From Chara braunii (taxonomy: Eukaryota; Streptophyta; Charophyceae; Charales; Characeae), in contig BFEA01000252.1 in NCBI GenBank assembly GCA_003427395.1, forward strand, positions 508,270 to 539,038: a DNA stretch of 30,769 nucleotides. Reading direction: 5' to 3'. Of the stretch, positions 19,426-27,853 are shown piece after piece. The translations under genes were made by a program, and so were the position numbers. A model generated the notes under the pieces. That model searched no databases and was not told the origin of the DNA. It saw nothing but the letters and a program-made list of their open reading frames with translations. Each line of letters starts with the position of its first letter. Within the stretch, counting starts at the first letter, position 1.

Positions 19426-19700
19426 GCCAACACGTCCCCACGCGCTAGCTGTCAGCACCATGCCACGCGCATGAAGCCAGCACCACGCCATCCGCCAGTC
19501 GCCAGCGCCTCGTTGCTTACCCGTAGCCAGTGCCTCGTTGCTTACCCGTAGCCAGTGCCTCGTCGCTTGTGAGCAACCAGCGCCTCGCCACCTTCGAACC
19601 ACCAGCGCCCCACTACCAGCACACAACCAGCGCCTCGCCACCGATGACTGACCAGTGCCCCACCAAGCGCACTCTGCCAGCGCCGCACCTCCAGCACGCG
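19426..19700. repeat. 25-bp tandem array in exact register, 11 units
   Basis: Unit starts are 19426, 19451, 19476, 19501, 19526, 19551, 19576, 19601, 19626, 19651 and 19676, with no indel. Each begins (G/A)CCAG(C/T)(G/A)CC and continues TCGCCA-like; the last 10-13 bases differ in almost every unit, except that two neighbours end TTGCTTACCCGTA. 25 is not a multiple of three, so the constraint is not coding. A minus-strand frame across it is a by-product. Confidence 0.92.
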
Positions 19701-19784
19701 TGTTGACGTAAGGATGCTCCTCCATTGCGTGAGCGCTAACGCGCGCCCTGGGTCCTACAGGCCAAGTTGTTGGATGGCTTCGTT

Positions 19785-19845
19785 CCATTGGTGGGGAGCT
19801 GCACCTACTGGAAATCGGGTCCAGCGGCCCTTTACAACATTATAC
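19785..19845 (-). mobile_element. Poly(A)-tailed repeat core, copy C (diverged)
   Basis: On the minus strand it reads GGGCCGCTGGACCCGATTTC, then CAGTAGGTGCAGCTCCCCAC and CAATGGA. It has no poly(A) and is the most diverged copy. Upstream on the same strand is CAATTTTGGCTCTTGTA, which loosely parallels the 5' part of copy E. Confidence 0.7.
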
Positions 19846-19847
19846 AA

Positions 19848-19971
19848 GAGCCAAAATTGCTGTTAGTACGGGAGTTACCCGTCTTCACATTCACACCAGA
19901 TGGGCCCTTGAGCCAAAATTGCTGTTACTATGGGGTTTACCCGTCCTCATATTCACACCAGATGGGCCGCT
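19848..19971. repeat. 62-bp tandem duplication next to copy C
   Basis: Units 19848-19909 and 19910-19971 both start GAGCCAAAATTGCTGTTA and end in CACACCAGATGGGCC plus two or three bases. They lie at the 5' side of copy C on the minus strand. Confidence 0.92.
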
Positions 19972-20240
19972 GAATGAATTGGGATCACAGTCAATTGATC
20001 CAAGTGCTGTTCTCTGGACAGGGCCGGCAGCAGGAGGTCTCAGAGTTCATAAATGAGTGACAGATACAACTTTTCCAATGTTTTTCGGAAAGAAACGAAT
20101 GTTCTTTTGTGGCAGGTACTTGCTTGCTCTCAGTCTGTCAAGGGGAGTTGCAACAGAGGAGTTGCATCAGAGGAAGCCGAGTTTTTTCTTTCTTGGGAAA
20201 AGGAGAAAAGAAAGAGAAAAGCACAGGCATACTAAGCTCT

Positions 20241-20332
20241 GAACGAGATTGTGTTCAGATTCGTTCTTGGCAGACCATAAGTGCGGCCGGAGACAGTCTG
20301 GAAGTGCTAGTTAGAGAGTGAGGCTGTAGTGT
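20241..20332 (+). repeat. Dispersed repeat, copy 2
   Basis: The counterpart of 16755-16856: GAACGAGATTGTGTTCAGAT, GTTCTTGG, CCATAA, GTCTGGAAGTG, GAGGC. The flanks differ, as expected for an interspersed repeat. Confidence 0.75.
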
Positions 20333-20449
20333 TGAGGCGGGATCTGAGGGGACGTTATGTCCCCGTTCCTTACTTTTGCCCATTGTTTTTTCTTTTCTTT
20401 TCGAGTTCTCCTTTCTTTCTTTTGGTTTACTTGTCTGAGGTCTAGCGGG

Positions 20450-20475
20450 TCCGTGCATGTGGAAACATGCACGGA
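20450..20475 (+). other. Perfect 11-bp hairpin with GGAA loop
   Basis: TCCGTGCATGT (20450-20460), loop GGAA, ACATGCACGGA (20465-20475). The loop fits the GNRA tetraloop pattern. It lies 62 bases before the large perfect inverted repeat. Confidence 0.8.
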
Positions 20476-20536
20476 ATGAGCCAGCTGGAGACAGCCCAGT
20501 TTCCTCCCCCATTGCTACTGAATCCCGCTTTCCTTC

Positions 20537-20640
20537 CATCAAATGGTTCAAAGAAAGGAGAACTTGAAAAGCTTGAAGAACAATTCCGTGGATTTGTTCT
20601 TCAAGCTTTTCAAGTTCTCCTTTCTTTGAACCATTTGATG
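20537..20640. repeat. Perfect inverted repeat, 47-bp arms
   Basis: Left arm 20537-20583 is the exact reverse complement of right arm 20594-20640, with a 10-base spacer TTCCGTGGAT. Absence of any mismatch implies recent origin, conversion between arms, or an assembly/foldback artefact. Confidence 0.96.
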
Positions 20641-21095
20641 GTCTAAGAGCTTCCTTGCTAACATTAGATGATGCATCCTTCGAGCCTCCACTTTATCCTT
20701 CAGATTAATCTTAGGACGCAGCATTCTCTAGGTTGACTTGACCGATAGAGAGTGAAGAGATCATTTGCATAGCCTCCCTCTACCTACCAAGTTTCTCCAA
20801 GCCCAGTTGGCAGGGTCCAAGGGTAGATTCTCAATTTGTGTAGTGGGCTTGACAGCAAGCCATTGATCCCTGAGTTGCAGGACCCTTGTTCTGAAAACAT
20901 GTTGTGGGGGGAACCATTTCACCTCCTCGAGCTGGACCTTATGCAATTTATAATCATGACCTACTGCTTCTTATATCTGTTTCTTTGTACTCATGGATGG
21001 TACCATTCCGTCCCTGTCATAATCCCTGTGTAAGAGTTGTACCATTCTGTGTATGATAGGCCTACCTGTGCTAGAAACCCAACAGCGAAGTCCCG
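20641..21095. other. Unassigned stretch
   Basis: Nothing recognised apart from sequence downstream (minus strand) of the tRNA-like element that follows, with a GAATGGTAC phrase repeated near 21000 and 21047 (seen on the complement). Confidence 0.4.
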
Positions 21096-21099
21096 AGCC

Positions 21100-21163
21100 A
21101 GCCTGAGATTTGAACCCAAACTCTCCATCATGTAATAGTTGTGCTCAACCATATGTACTACAA
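21100..21163 (-). mobile_element. tRNA-like sequence 2
   Basis: On the minus strand TAGTACATATGGTTGAGCAC resembles an A-box/D-arm, and GGGTTCAAATC is a good B-box, with about 30 bases between them. No acceptor pairing was seen. Probably a SINE head or tRNA relic. Confidence 0.5.
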
Positions 21164-21394
21164 TTTCGAACAGTACAGATGTGTTGTGTGCCAGACTGGG
21201 GAAGTGCATGAGCATTCATCAGAACAACCCATGGACCAAGAACATCAGGCAGACCTCTCATCGCCTAGACCCCAGCATACAACAACCATGGTCTGAACCC
21301 CTTGGGTGGGTACAGGTGGTGTCTGTAGTCCTTACCATGTTCCAAACCAAAGGGGGTTCTACAAATTACCGCCAGCCGGTGTCCAGGAGCAGGG

Positions 21395-21475
21395 CTGCAG
21401 AGTTTTGGACCCATAACCTCAAACCACAATGCCCATTTCCGACCGGGTGCTCTACCCACTGAGCTAACAGCCACT
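21395..21475 (-). mobile_element. tRNA-like sequence 3
   Basis: On the minus strand TAGCTCAGTGGGTAGAGC gives a perfect GCTC/GAGC D-stem and A-box. Further on GGGTCCAAAACTC is a degraded B-box. The anticodon arm contains extra bases and the T-arm and acceptor are poor, so it is a relic or SINE head and not a functional tRNA. It is about 300 bases from tRNA-like sequence 2, same orientation. Confidence 0.6.
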
Positions 21476-21915
21476 TGGAAGTGACAAGGTATTGTGTTCA
21501 AATCTACAAGGAAAAGGCAAAAGAATTTCATAAAAGGCGTGAAAACATTGAACTATCTATCGTGTGACAAGTAGGGTAGATAGCGCATTTTCATGCAGGA
21601 ACAGCAAGTTGAGGCAAGCAATGTAGACGTGATGCATGATTACCCCGACAGCACTAGGATGTTCTGACAGGAGTTGATGTCAGATCATCAGTGGGGTATT
21701 TGTCCATCAAACCTCAACGTTGTTTGTTCTTTTTGGCATGGGATGCACCCCACCATGAACCATATCCACATTCACTAGAGAAACTGGTGAGGTTGGAGTC
21801 TATCTACACTGTGTGCTCCAATCGATTGTCCTAACTAAGATAGCCTCAAACATCTGTCCTCTTCCACGACTGTTCCTTGCAAAATATGCCCGAAAGATCT
21901 TAGTAACTTCAGTAC

Positions 21916-22078
21916 AGTCACAAAAATGAGTTATAATTGCACCGCGGGGCAAGATACAGTTTGCAATCGCACTTCGGGCACCCTACCTGGCCAGAAAGCT
22001 GGGTTGTATACATTGGCCGAACTGCAATTGCAAACTGTATCTCAGCCCATACTGCAATTATAACTCGTTTTTGTGACT
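21916..22078. mobile_element. 163-bp MITE-like foldback
   Basis: The ends AGTCACAAAAATGAG and CTCGTTTTTGTGACT are inverted, and the two arms (about 21916-21979 and 22016-22078) match along most of their length, including GATACAGTTTGCAAT/ATTGCAAACTGTATC, around a 36-base centre. Size and structure fit a MITE. No clear target-site duplication was found, so the superfamily is open. Confidence 0.85.
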
Positions 22079-22450
22079 CCGCGTAGTTTCCCCTATTTGT
22101 TTTGGTGTTGTTTGGCCCCAAACATGTGTCACAACTTTGAGATAACCCAGTTCAATGCGTGTCGGTAGGACTCAGCCCCAGATGGGGAAGGCCATCACTC
22201 CTCACTCCACAGGATTCAATCCCCTTTTTGGATGAAGGGAACCTAAGGAGAGGAGCCTGACACCAACATGAACCTGAAGTAGCTTTCTGTTCAGGTTTGT
22301 TTTTGTTGTGTTTGCTTTGTTTTTTTGTTTCTGTTTAGGTTTCTAAACCGGCCCAGGATCTAGTCGCCAGCCTGGAAGATGACGGTGAGCCAGCGGTGAG
22401 AGGGAGATGTGTAATGTCATCCACATCATCAGAAAAGGCCTTTTGTATTG

Positions 22451-22998
22451 CCAGGGGTCGGGACCCACTAGAGACTTGCCGGCGTTTCAATCACGTGCGG
22501 CCTTTCGTGACACATACAGTCCGTGGATGGAGATTGACATCCATGGCCTGCCTGTTTGTGAAACCGTGAAGTTTCGTGGACGCGGCGTCAACCAATCTGC
22601 GTTCTAGAAAGGATTACTTCTTCTTTTTTTTTTTTTTAATTCGGATTCCACTGTTCATCCGTTGCATTTTTGCCCATTTTAGAGGTAGGGGGTGATTTTG
22701 CAACGTTTCCTCGTTGCTTCCTCGTTGCTCTCAGCCTCCATGAGATCGGGAAAACAGAAACATGACCTTCAGAGGACACAGCCCATTGGCTGACCGAAGA
22801 ACCCATCCTCAAAAACAGGCGATGAATTCGCTGCCTCCTTGCCCATTGGCTGACAGGAGAGTGCAGAGAATGTTTTGCTTTGGTTAAATCACAGAAAACG
22901 AGGTTTTAAAATCTGCAGAAATCGGGAAAACCAGTTTTTTAAGGCGAAAACCAGGACACACACATTGTACAACGCTGCTTGTGGGTCCCGACCCCAGG
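22451..22998. mobile_element. Possible 548-bp element with 18-bp terminal inverted repeats
   Basis: CCAGGGGTCGGGACCCAC (22451-22468) is matched in inverse by GTGGGTCCCGACCCCAGG (22981-22998), with one mismatch. CAGGGGTCGG resembles hAT-type ends, but no 8-bp duplication flanks the ends. The inside carries a CCCATTGGCTGAC phrase twice (about 22781 and 22840) and CTCGTTGCT repeats; no transposase. Confidence 0.4.
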
Positions 22999-23441
22999 AC
23001 ACACACAGGCATTTCTTCTAGATTTGAGACTTTTCTTGTTTGCCAGAACTGCTGTCTTGCCAAAAAAAAAAGAAAAAAAGAAAAAAAAAAAACAGAACTG
23101 CTCTCTCGCAGTTGTGAATAGTGCAGATCTTCAGTGCCAGACTTCCTGGAGAGGTATGACTGCTGAAAGGAGGGGGCTCTGCAAAAAATCACCCAAATGA
23201 TTAAGAACTGATAGAGGTCCATCCAGCCGAATCCACAGAGTTTCCAGCCACAGGATAGGCTTGCCTGAGAAATGATCCCTCTTCGTGTGAGCACACGTGC
23301 CGATTGATGTGGCTACGCTTCTCAAAACATAAACTGTATGTGATTTTTGAACATTTTTCTTTGACTCCTGGCTACCCTCGGTGTAAATTTTGTATAAGGG
23401 GCGCTGTCATACCAAATACCCTTACATGGCGTACTTTTTGC

Positions 23442-23444
<3 letters not shown>
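22999..23444. other. Unassigned, with an interrupted A-run
   Basis: An A-rich run at about 23062-23093 could be the tail of an unrecognised retro-insert. No gene was found. Confidence 0.5.

Positions 23445-23509
<65 letters not shown>
23445..23509. repeat. (AG)n microsatellite
   Basis: About 32 perfect AG repeats. Arg-Glu and Ser-Leu frames across it are repeat artefacts. Confidence 0.98.
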
Positions 23510-23512
<3 letters not shown>

Positions 23513-23783
23513 AGAACGTGCTGGGCGAAAGCGGGGTGGAAACCGAGACAGAGGAATCGGGAAGGCGCTTGGAGGAATAGGGAGTAGGAGAGCAGAAAAG
23601 GAAATGGCTTGAAGAGGCGGAGACGAGGGAAGAACTTCGTAAGGAAAACAAAGAAAGTACGAACATGGAGGAGACGGGGTGCGGAGCAGAGGAAGCTTTT
23701 GATGTGATGGTCATGCTCACCGGCCTCAACTCCAAAGAAAGTAAATAAATAAATTGAAAAAACTAAATATAGGTGAATCTAGC

Positions 23784-23820
23784 CATGTTCTAGCAGAAGA
23801 TTCAATCTCATTTTTGCATG
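23784..23820. repeat. Local motif GTCCTAG-GGAAGATTC, copy 1
   Basis: CATGTTCTAGCAGAAGATTC followed by AATCTCATTTTTGCA. Related copies lie at 27363, 27631 and 27822, all on the + strand. Confidence 0.75.
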
Positions 23821-23837
23821 TCTTCATATGGGACGCT

Positions 23838-23944
23838 AAATTGTTTTGTACATGTCTTCATATGGGACGCTGGGCCCGATTCCCAGCACGTGCTGCTCCC
23901 CACGAATAGATTGGAGCATGTCCCAAAAAAAAAAAAAAAAAAAA
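23838..23944 (+). mobile_element. Poly(A)-tailed repeat core, copy D
   Basis: It reads AAATTGTTTTGTAC, GGGACGCTGGGCCCGATTCC, CAGCACGTGCTGCTCCCCAC, AATAGATTGGAGC and a 20-base A tail (23925-23944). A 21-base piece ending GGGACGCT occurs twice with a 34-base step (23817 and 23851). The 16 bases at 23955-23970 (GGCAATCGGCTCTGAC) are identical to those following copy E's tail. Confidence 0.9.
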
Positions 23945-23970
23945 GAAAGGGATTGGCAATCGGCTCTGAC

Positions 23971-24203
23971 AGAGCACCGGTTGGAAAGATGGGTTGAGCG
24001 CTGAGGGCGGGGCGCGGCGCTACCGGGAGCGCTGTTGTGCCGGACCCGCCGGGATGGCGGTCCGTTAGGATGGAGACGAAGAAGGAGGTAGAGATGGAGC
24101 TGGAGGGGACAGCGCAGCTCCGACGCAGACTCCACACGCAAGTACTCCAAGATCTGCGAAAGTGAAGAATGACGAAAAACAGACTGCAGCTGGGGTATAC
24201 CCC
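23971..24203. other. Unassigned GC-rich stretch
   Basis: GC-rich and free of recognised motifs. A long minus-strand frame runs through it and through the SINE copy, so it is not taken as a gene. Confidence 0.4.
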
Positions 24204-24276
24204 CAGCGGACTGACTGGACTGGACTGGACTGGCCTGGTACCGACCGTGGTACCGGGCGGGACTGGACTGGACTGA
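24204..24276. repeat. (CTGGA)n pentamer repeat with GGTACC palindromes
   Basis: Two short runs of GACTG/CTGGA units (about 24204-24236 and 24260-24276) flank a GGTACC...GGTACC inverted pair. Confidence 0.85.
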
Positions 24277-24286
24277 AACAATATAC

Positions 24287-24324
24287 GGCCTGTGGGGTCA
24301 GGCCACGGCCTGGTCCCACAGGCC
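24287..24324 (+). other. GC-rich nested hairpin
   Basis: GGCCTGTGGG (24287-24296) pairs with CCCACAGGCC (24315-24324). Inside, CAGGCC and GGCCTG pair as well, leaving only a 2-base internal mismatch and a tight centre. Confidence 0.8.
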
Positions 24325-24720
24325 GAACTGGCAAATAGCCAAATAGGCCCTGGCTGTAGGCCAGGGCAGATGAAGGCCCGCTGCAGCTGTGCTCCGCCCC
24401 AGGTTGCGACATCGCACAGGTGGGCCATGGTGACGGCACGCGGCAGCAATGGCGGCCATCTCTTCTGTAAACCAGGCGCTTTGCGCACACGCAGGTGACC
24501 GAAGGCGCTTGTCCACGCCACGTCACAAGCTGATGTGGCGTCTGGACTAACTCCCGTTTTTCTTCTTCTGGGAGTTCCACGTTTCACTTCATTGCCGCTG
24601 TGTTTTTGCACGTGGCATATGGCCTGAGAGGCGTTGGCTATGTCGACGCCTGTGGAGTACAGTGGAGTCAGCCCTTGGTAAACTGAAGTGCGAGTGCGGT
24701 GGCGACTGCAATCATGAGGA
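24325..24720. other. Unassigned stretch
   Basis: No gene recognised between the hairpin and the CAT-rich minisatellite. Confidence 0.4.
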
Positions 24721-25285
24721 AGTAGATGTGTCAGCACAATCAGGGCGCTGCCCATCATCAGCAACGGGGCGTTGATCACCACCAGTACCATCATCAATGG
24801 GGCGTAGTTCGACACCATCATCACAGTAATGGTTCGTCATCATCATCAGGGTGCTGCTCATCATCATCATCATCATCAACAGGGCGTGGTTCGACATCAT
24901 CATCACGGTAATGGTTCGTCATCATCATCAGGGTGCTGCTCGTCATCACCATCATCATCATCATCAGGGTACTGCTCGTCATCAAGGCGTAGGTCTTCAC
25001 TTCTGTTCGGCACTAGTATCATCATCATTATCAAGGAGTCGTTCATCAGGGGTGTTGCTCGTCACTCATCGTGGTATTACCATCATCAATAGTTCACCAT
25101 CATAGGGCGCGGTTGGCGAAGTTCGTCATCATAGGGCGCTGCTCATCCCTATCATCATCATCATTAGGTTATCATCAAAGGTGTTCGTCATCAGCACCAT
25201 CATCATCTTGTTGTCATAACAGGGCGCTGTGCATCATCATCATCATCATTATCATCATCATCATCATCATCATCACTGACATCAT

Positions 25286-25334
<49 letters not shown>

Positions 25335-25575
25335 TTGTAATGATAGGGGCTGTTGGTGCTGCTCTTTAGTATGATCAACACCATCATTCTGTCTTCATTC
25401 TCATCACTACCATCATCATCATCATTATCATCATCATCATCAGTTTGTCATCATTAGATGTTGCTCTTCAAGGCAATGTTTGCCTTTCACATCAGCAGGT
25501 GAGTTGGTTGTCACCATCATCCTCATCATCATCATCTTCAGGGTGTTGTTCATCGTCATCAGCAAAATCCAAAAA
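24721..25575. repeat. Compound (CAT)n/(CAG)n minisatellite region
   Basis: CAT runs are punctuated by GGGCGCTGCTCATC-like links. A 92-bp unit beginning GGGCGTAGTTCGACA at 24800 recurs at 24892. The purest part is (CAT)n at about 25220-25303, followed by (CAG)10 at 25304-25333; more CAT runs follow at 25405-25440 and 25515-25540. His/Ser/Ile-rich frames in all phases are artefacts. An A-run at about 25571-25585 closes it. Confidence 0.93.
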
Positions 25576-25696
25576 AAAAAAAAAAACTCATCTACCTTTT
25601 CTCCATCATAATTTTCAGAAATTTCCGATTCTTCCACTCGTATCTTAGGAATCCTATTTCCTAAATTCCTTGTTTTTCTTTTTCTCTACTATTAAT

Positions 25697-26480
25697 TTCT
25701 GATTCCCCTTTGGGCGCACTAGTGAATTATTTTTGCACGGGTGGGGGGTTGGGGTTTTAAGGAGGAGAGCTCTACTCTGCAGGGGCTTCACAAGGTGGGG
25801 GGTGAAATGCCCTGGAGGGAGTGAGGGCAGATTTTTGGGGGATGCCCTATTCTGGGGCTGGGAGAGATGTATGGGTTGGCATCATATCCCAGCGGAGGCA
25901 GATAGAGGTGAGGGGTTGGCTGAGGCATACTTTGGGTGGAACTGGATGCCTTAGTGGAAGTTGGGGGAGGAAGCAGGTATGTCCCAAGTTGGGGCCGATG
26001 AGGAGAGCTTGTGATCAAGGCAGTCCTTTTCGGTGGAGGCAGCGGAGGGACAGGGGGAGATGGACAGGGGGGGGGGGGGAATAATGCACAGAAACGTCTG
26101 GAATTCTGATTCTCCTCTTAAGCATAAACAAATTATTTCTGGTGGGGTGGTGGGTTGGTTCTGGGGGGGAGAGCTCTACTCTGCAAGGGCTTCACAAGGA
26201 GGGAGGTGATTGCCCTGAAGGGAAACGGGGGAAATTTTGGGGGATGCTCTATTCTGGGGCTGGGAGAGATGTATGGGTCGGCATCATATCCCAGCGGTGG
26301 CGGACAAGGGGAAGGGGTCGGCAGAGGCATACTTTGGGTGGGCACTGGATGCCTTTGTGGGAGTTGGGGGGGAAACGGGTCTGTCCCAAGTTGGGGCCGA
26401 TGAGGAGTGTCCATGATCAGGGGCGATCCTTTTTGGTGGAGGCAGCGGTGGGGCAGGGGGACGAGGGGGACGGGGGGAAT
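25697..26480. repeat. 404-bp G-rich direct duplication
   Basis: Both units start TTCTGATTC(C/T)C (25697 and 26104) and share GAGAGCTCTACTCTGC (25765 and 26169, step 404), ATTCTGGGGCTGGGAGAG, CATCATATCCCAGCGG and GTCCCAAGTTGGGGCCGATG; the second is slightly shorter at its end. The first unit ends in a G-run (about 26068-26080). Minus-strand frames in both units are Pro-rich and similar (PLGYDAxPYISPSPRI), but the + strand frames are also shared, so coding is not shown. Confidence 0.9.
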
Positions 26481-27080
26481 TTCTATATCCTTTGTTTGTA
26501 TTTGGTGAGATTTTTCCTGATTTTTTCTGGAGTTTTCAAAACAAGCACCCTTCTTATTCCCGGTAGTTTGAAGAATCTCTCGGAACTCTGAGGGTCTGCT
26601 GGTGGTTTGTACGAAGCTGAACTGGAATTAGACGGTTATATTCAGGATCCATGGTTGTTCAATGCCAGAACGACGCTGGCCGGAGCCGGGGTGATGCCCT
26701 ATAACTTGCCAAAGGTGAGGGCATGAGGCCTTGTAGAGAGATCTGGGGATGCTATGCGAGGGCATCCTAAGGGACAGCTGGGGGTGGCTGACACAGGACG
26801 TTACTGGTCGGAGCTGGAGTGAGTCGCGTTGCTCGGTGACCTAGCAGATAGAGGGCGTGAGGCCTGGATGAGTTTGTCAAAGAATAAGTCAGTTTTAGTG
26901 AGCTTTGTTATGATCTGTTGGAAATCCCTTGGATTCTCGAGTATTCGGAAAATTGCGGTGGATTTCAGGAGGTGTTTGGCGATCATAAAAAAGATTCGTA
27001 GTCTTCTCATCATCTATCCCGAAGTCCAGTAGCTTGTTGACGATCTTGGAGGATACTCTCAAAGTTGAAACCGGGTAAAT
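26481..27080. other. Unassigned stretch
   Basis: No recognisable gene. The opposed frames at 26801-27013 (minus) and 26829-27032 (plus) carry no motif. Confidence 0.4.
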
Positions 27081-27185
27081 GGCCTCGGTACCTCAATTGG
27101 TTCATAAATTGTTTTGTACGTCTTCATATGGGACGCTGGGCCTGATTCCCAGCACGTGCTGCTCCCCACGAANANATTGGAGCAT

Positions 27186-27217
<32 letters not shown>
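27081..27217 (+). mobile_element. Poly(A)-tailed SINE-like repeat, copy E (most complete)
   Basis: GGCCTCGGTACCTCAATTGG (27081-27100) resembles a tRNA 5' end with A-box, and TGGGCCTGATTCCCA (27137-27151) has a T-arm stem TGGG/CCCA with a B-box-like loop. Then come GTGCTGCTCCCCAC, a stretch with two ambiguous N bases (27173, 27175), ATTGGAGC and a 28-base A tail. This is the layout of a short tRNA-derived SINE. The B-box differs from consensus (CC for TT), so pol III activity is doubtful. Confidence 0.8.
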
Positions 27218-27221
<4 letters not shown>

Positions 27222-27341
27222 ATCGGCTCTGACGTGGTGGTTGTCATGACCGTACTGTCTTTTGTGGTATTTGGATGTGCCTGTCATGATGGCGGTCTTC
27301 TTGATCTCATTTTGCAAGTGGTGGTGACCGTCTTCTTCATT

Positions 27342-27853
27342 GGTGTGTATCTTTCTAACAGTGTGTTCTAGCGGAAGATTCATTCTCGTTTTGCAGATTT
27401 GGGGAACGATTATTGCGTTGTTGTTTTCGATCATCATATTGCTTAATATGGGGATTTTCACCCTCGTCGCCGTTCGGATCGTCATCGTCGTGATCGAGGT
27501 GTTCATCTTCATCGTCAGAATCGTGGTGCTCTGTCACCGAAGCCACTGTGTTCATGGATCGAGGCACGTAGCTGAGCATATCAACGGATCGAAAGACAAT
27601 AGCGTGGGTTTTTGGAGGGTGTATCTTACCTTGTCCTAGTGGAAGATACATTCTTCTCCGTAGGAAAGCAGTCTGAGTCCTTGTCTTCATGTTGTACGTT
27701 GCAGTCACCTCATCGTCATGATCATCGTGCTGCTCAGCGGTCCGGGTGCTGTTTGTATTGGTGGTTGTAATCCCGACCTTGCGCATCCTGGGAGTCTTTT
27801 TATTGGCGATGTATCTTCCCATGTCCTAGAGGAAGATTCGTTCTCATTTTGCA
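27342..27853. repeat. Three spaced copies of the GTATCTT...GTCCTAG-GGAAGATTC motif
   Basis: Copies at about 27342-27396, 27620-27660 and 27808-27853 share GTGTATCTT, (G)TCCTAG(T/A)GGAAGAT and TTCTC(A/G)TTTTGCA. They are separated by about 270 and 190 bases of CATCGT-rich sequence. On the minus strand each can read RTNLPLGHGKIH-like peptides. Whether this is a degenerate minisatellite or old exon repeats is open. Confidence 0.7.

Noticed and set aside
19426-19700. CRISPR-like array (constant plus variable halves)
   Set aside because: Units are 25 bp with the constant part only about 12 bp and imperfect, no cas genes, and a eukaryotic repeat context.
22150-22225. B-box-like GGATTCAATCCCC with a weak upstream A-box
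   Set aside because: T-arm does not pair and the A-box match is poor.
23322-23735. Ser-Leu and Arg-Glu repeat proteins on both strands
   Set aside because: Direct translation of the (AG)n microsatellite.
23808-24824. 338-codon minus-strand ORF, longest in the window
   Set aside because: It runs through the poly(A) tail of SINE copy D (read as poly-Phe), the CTGGA pentamer repeats and into the CAT minisatellite; no domain, composition-driven.
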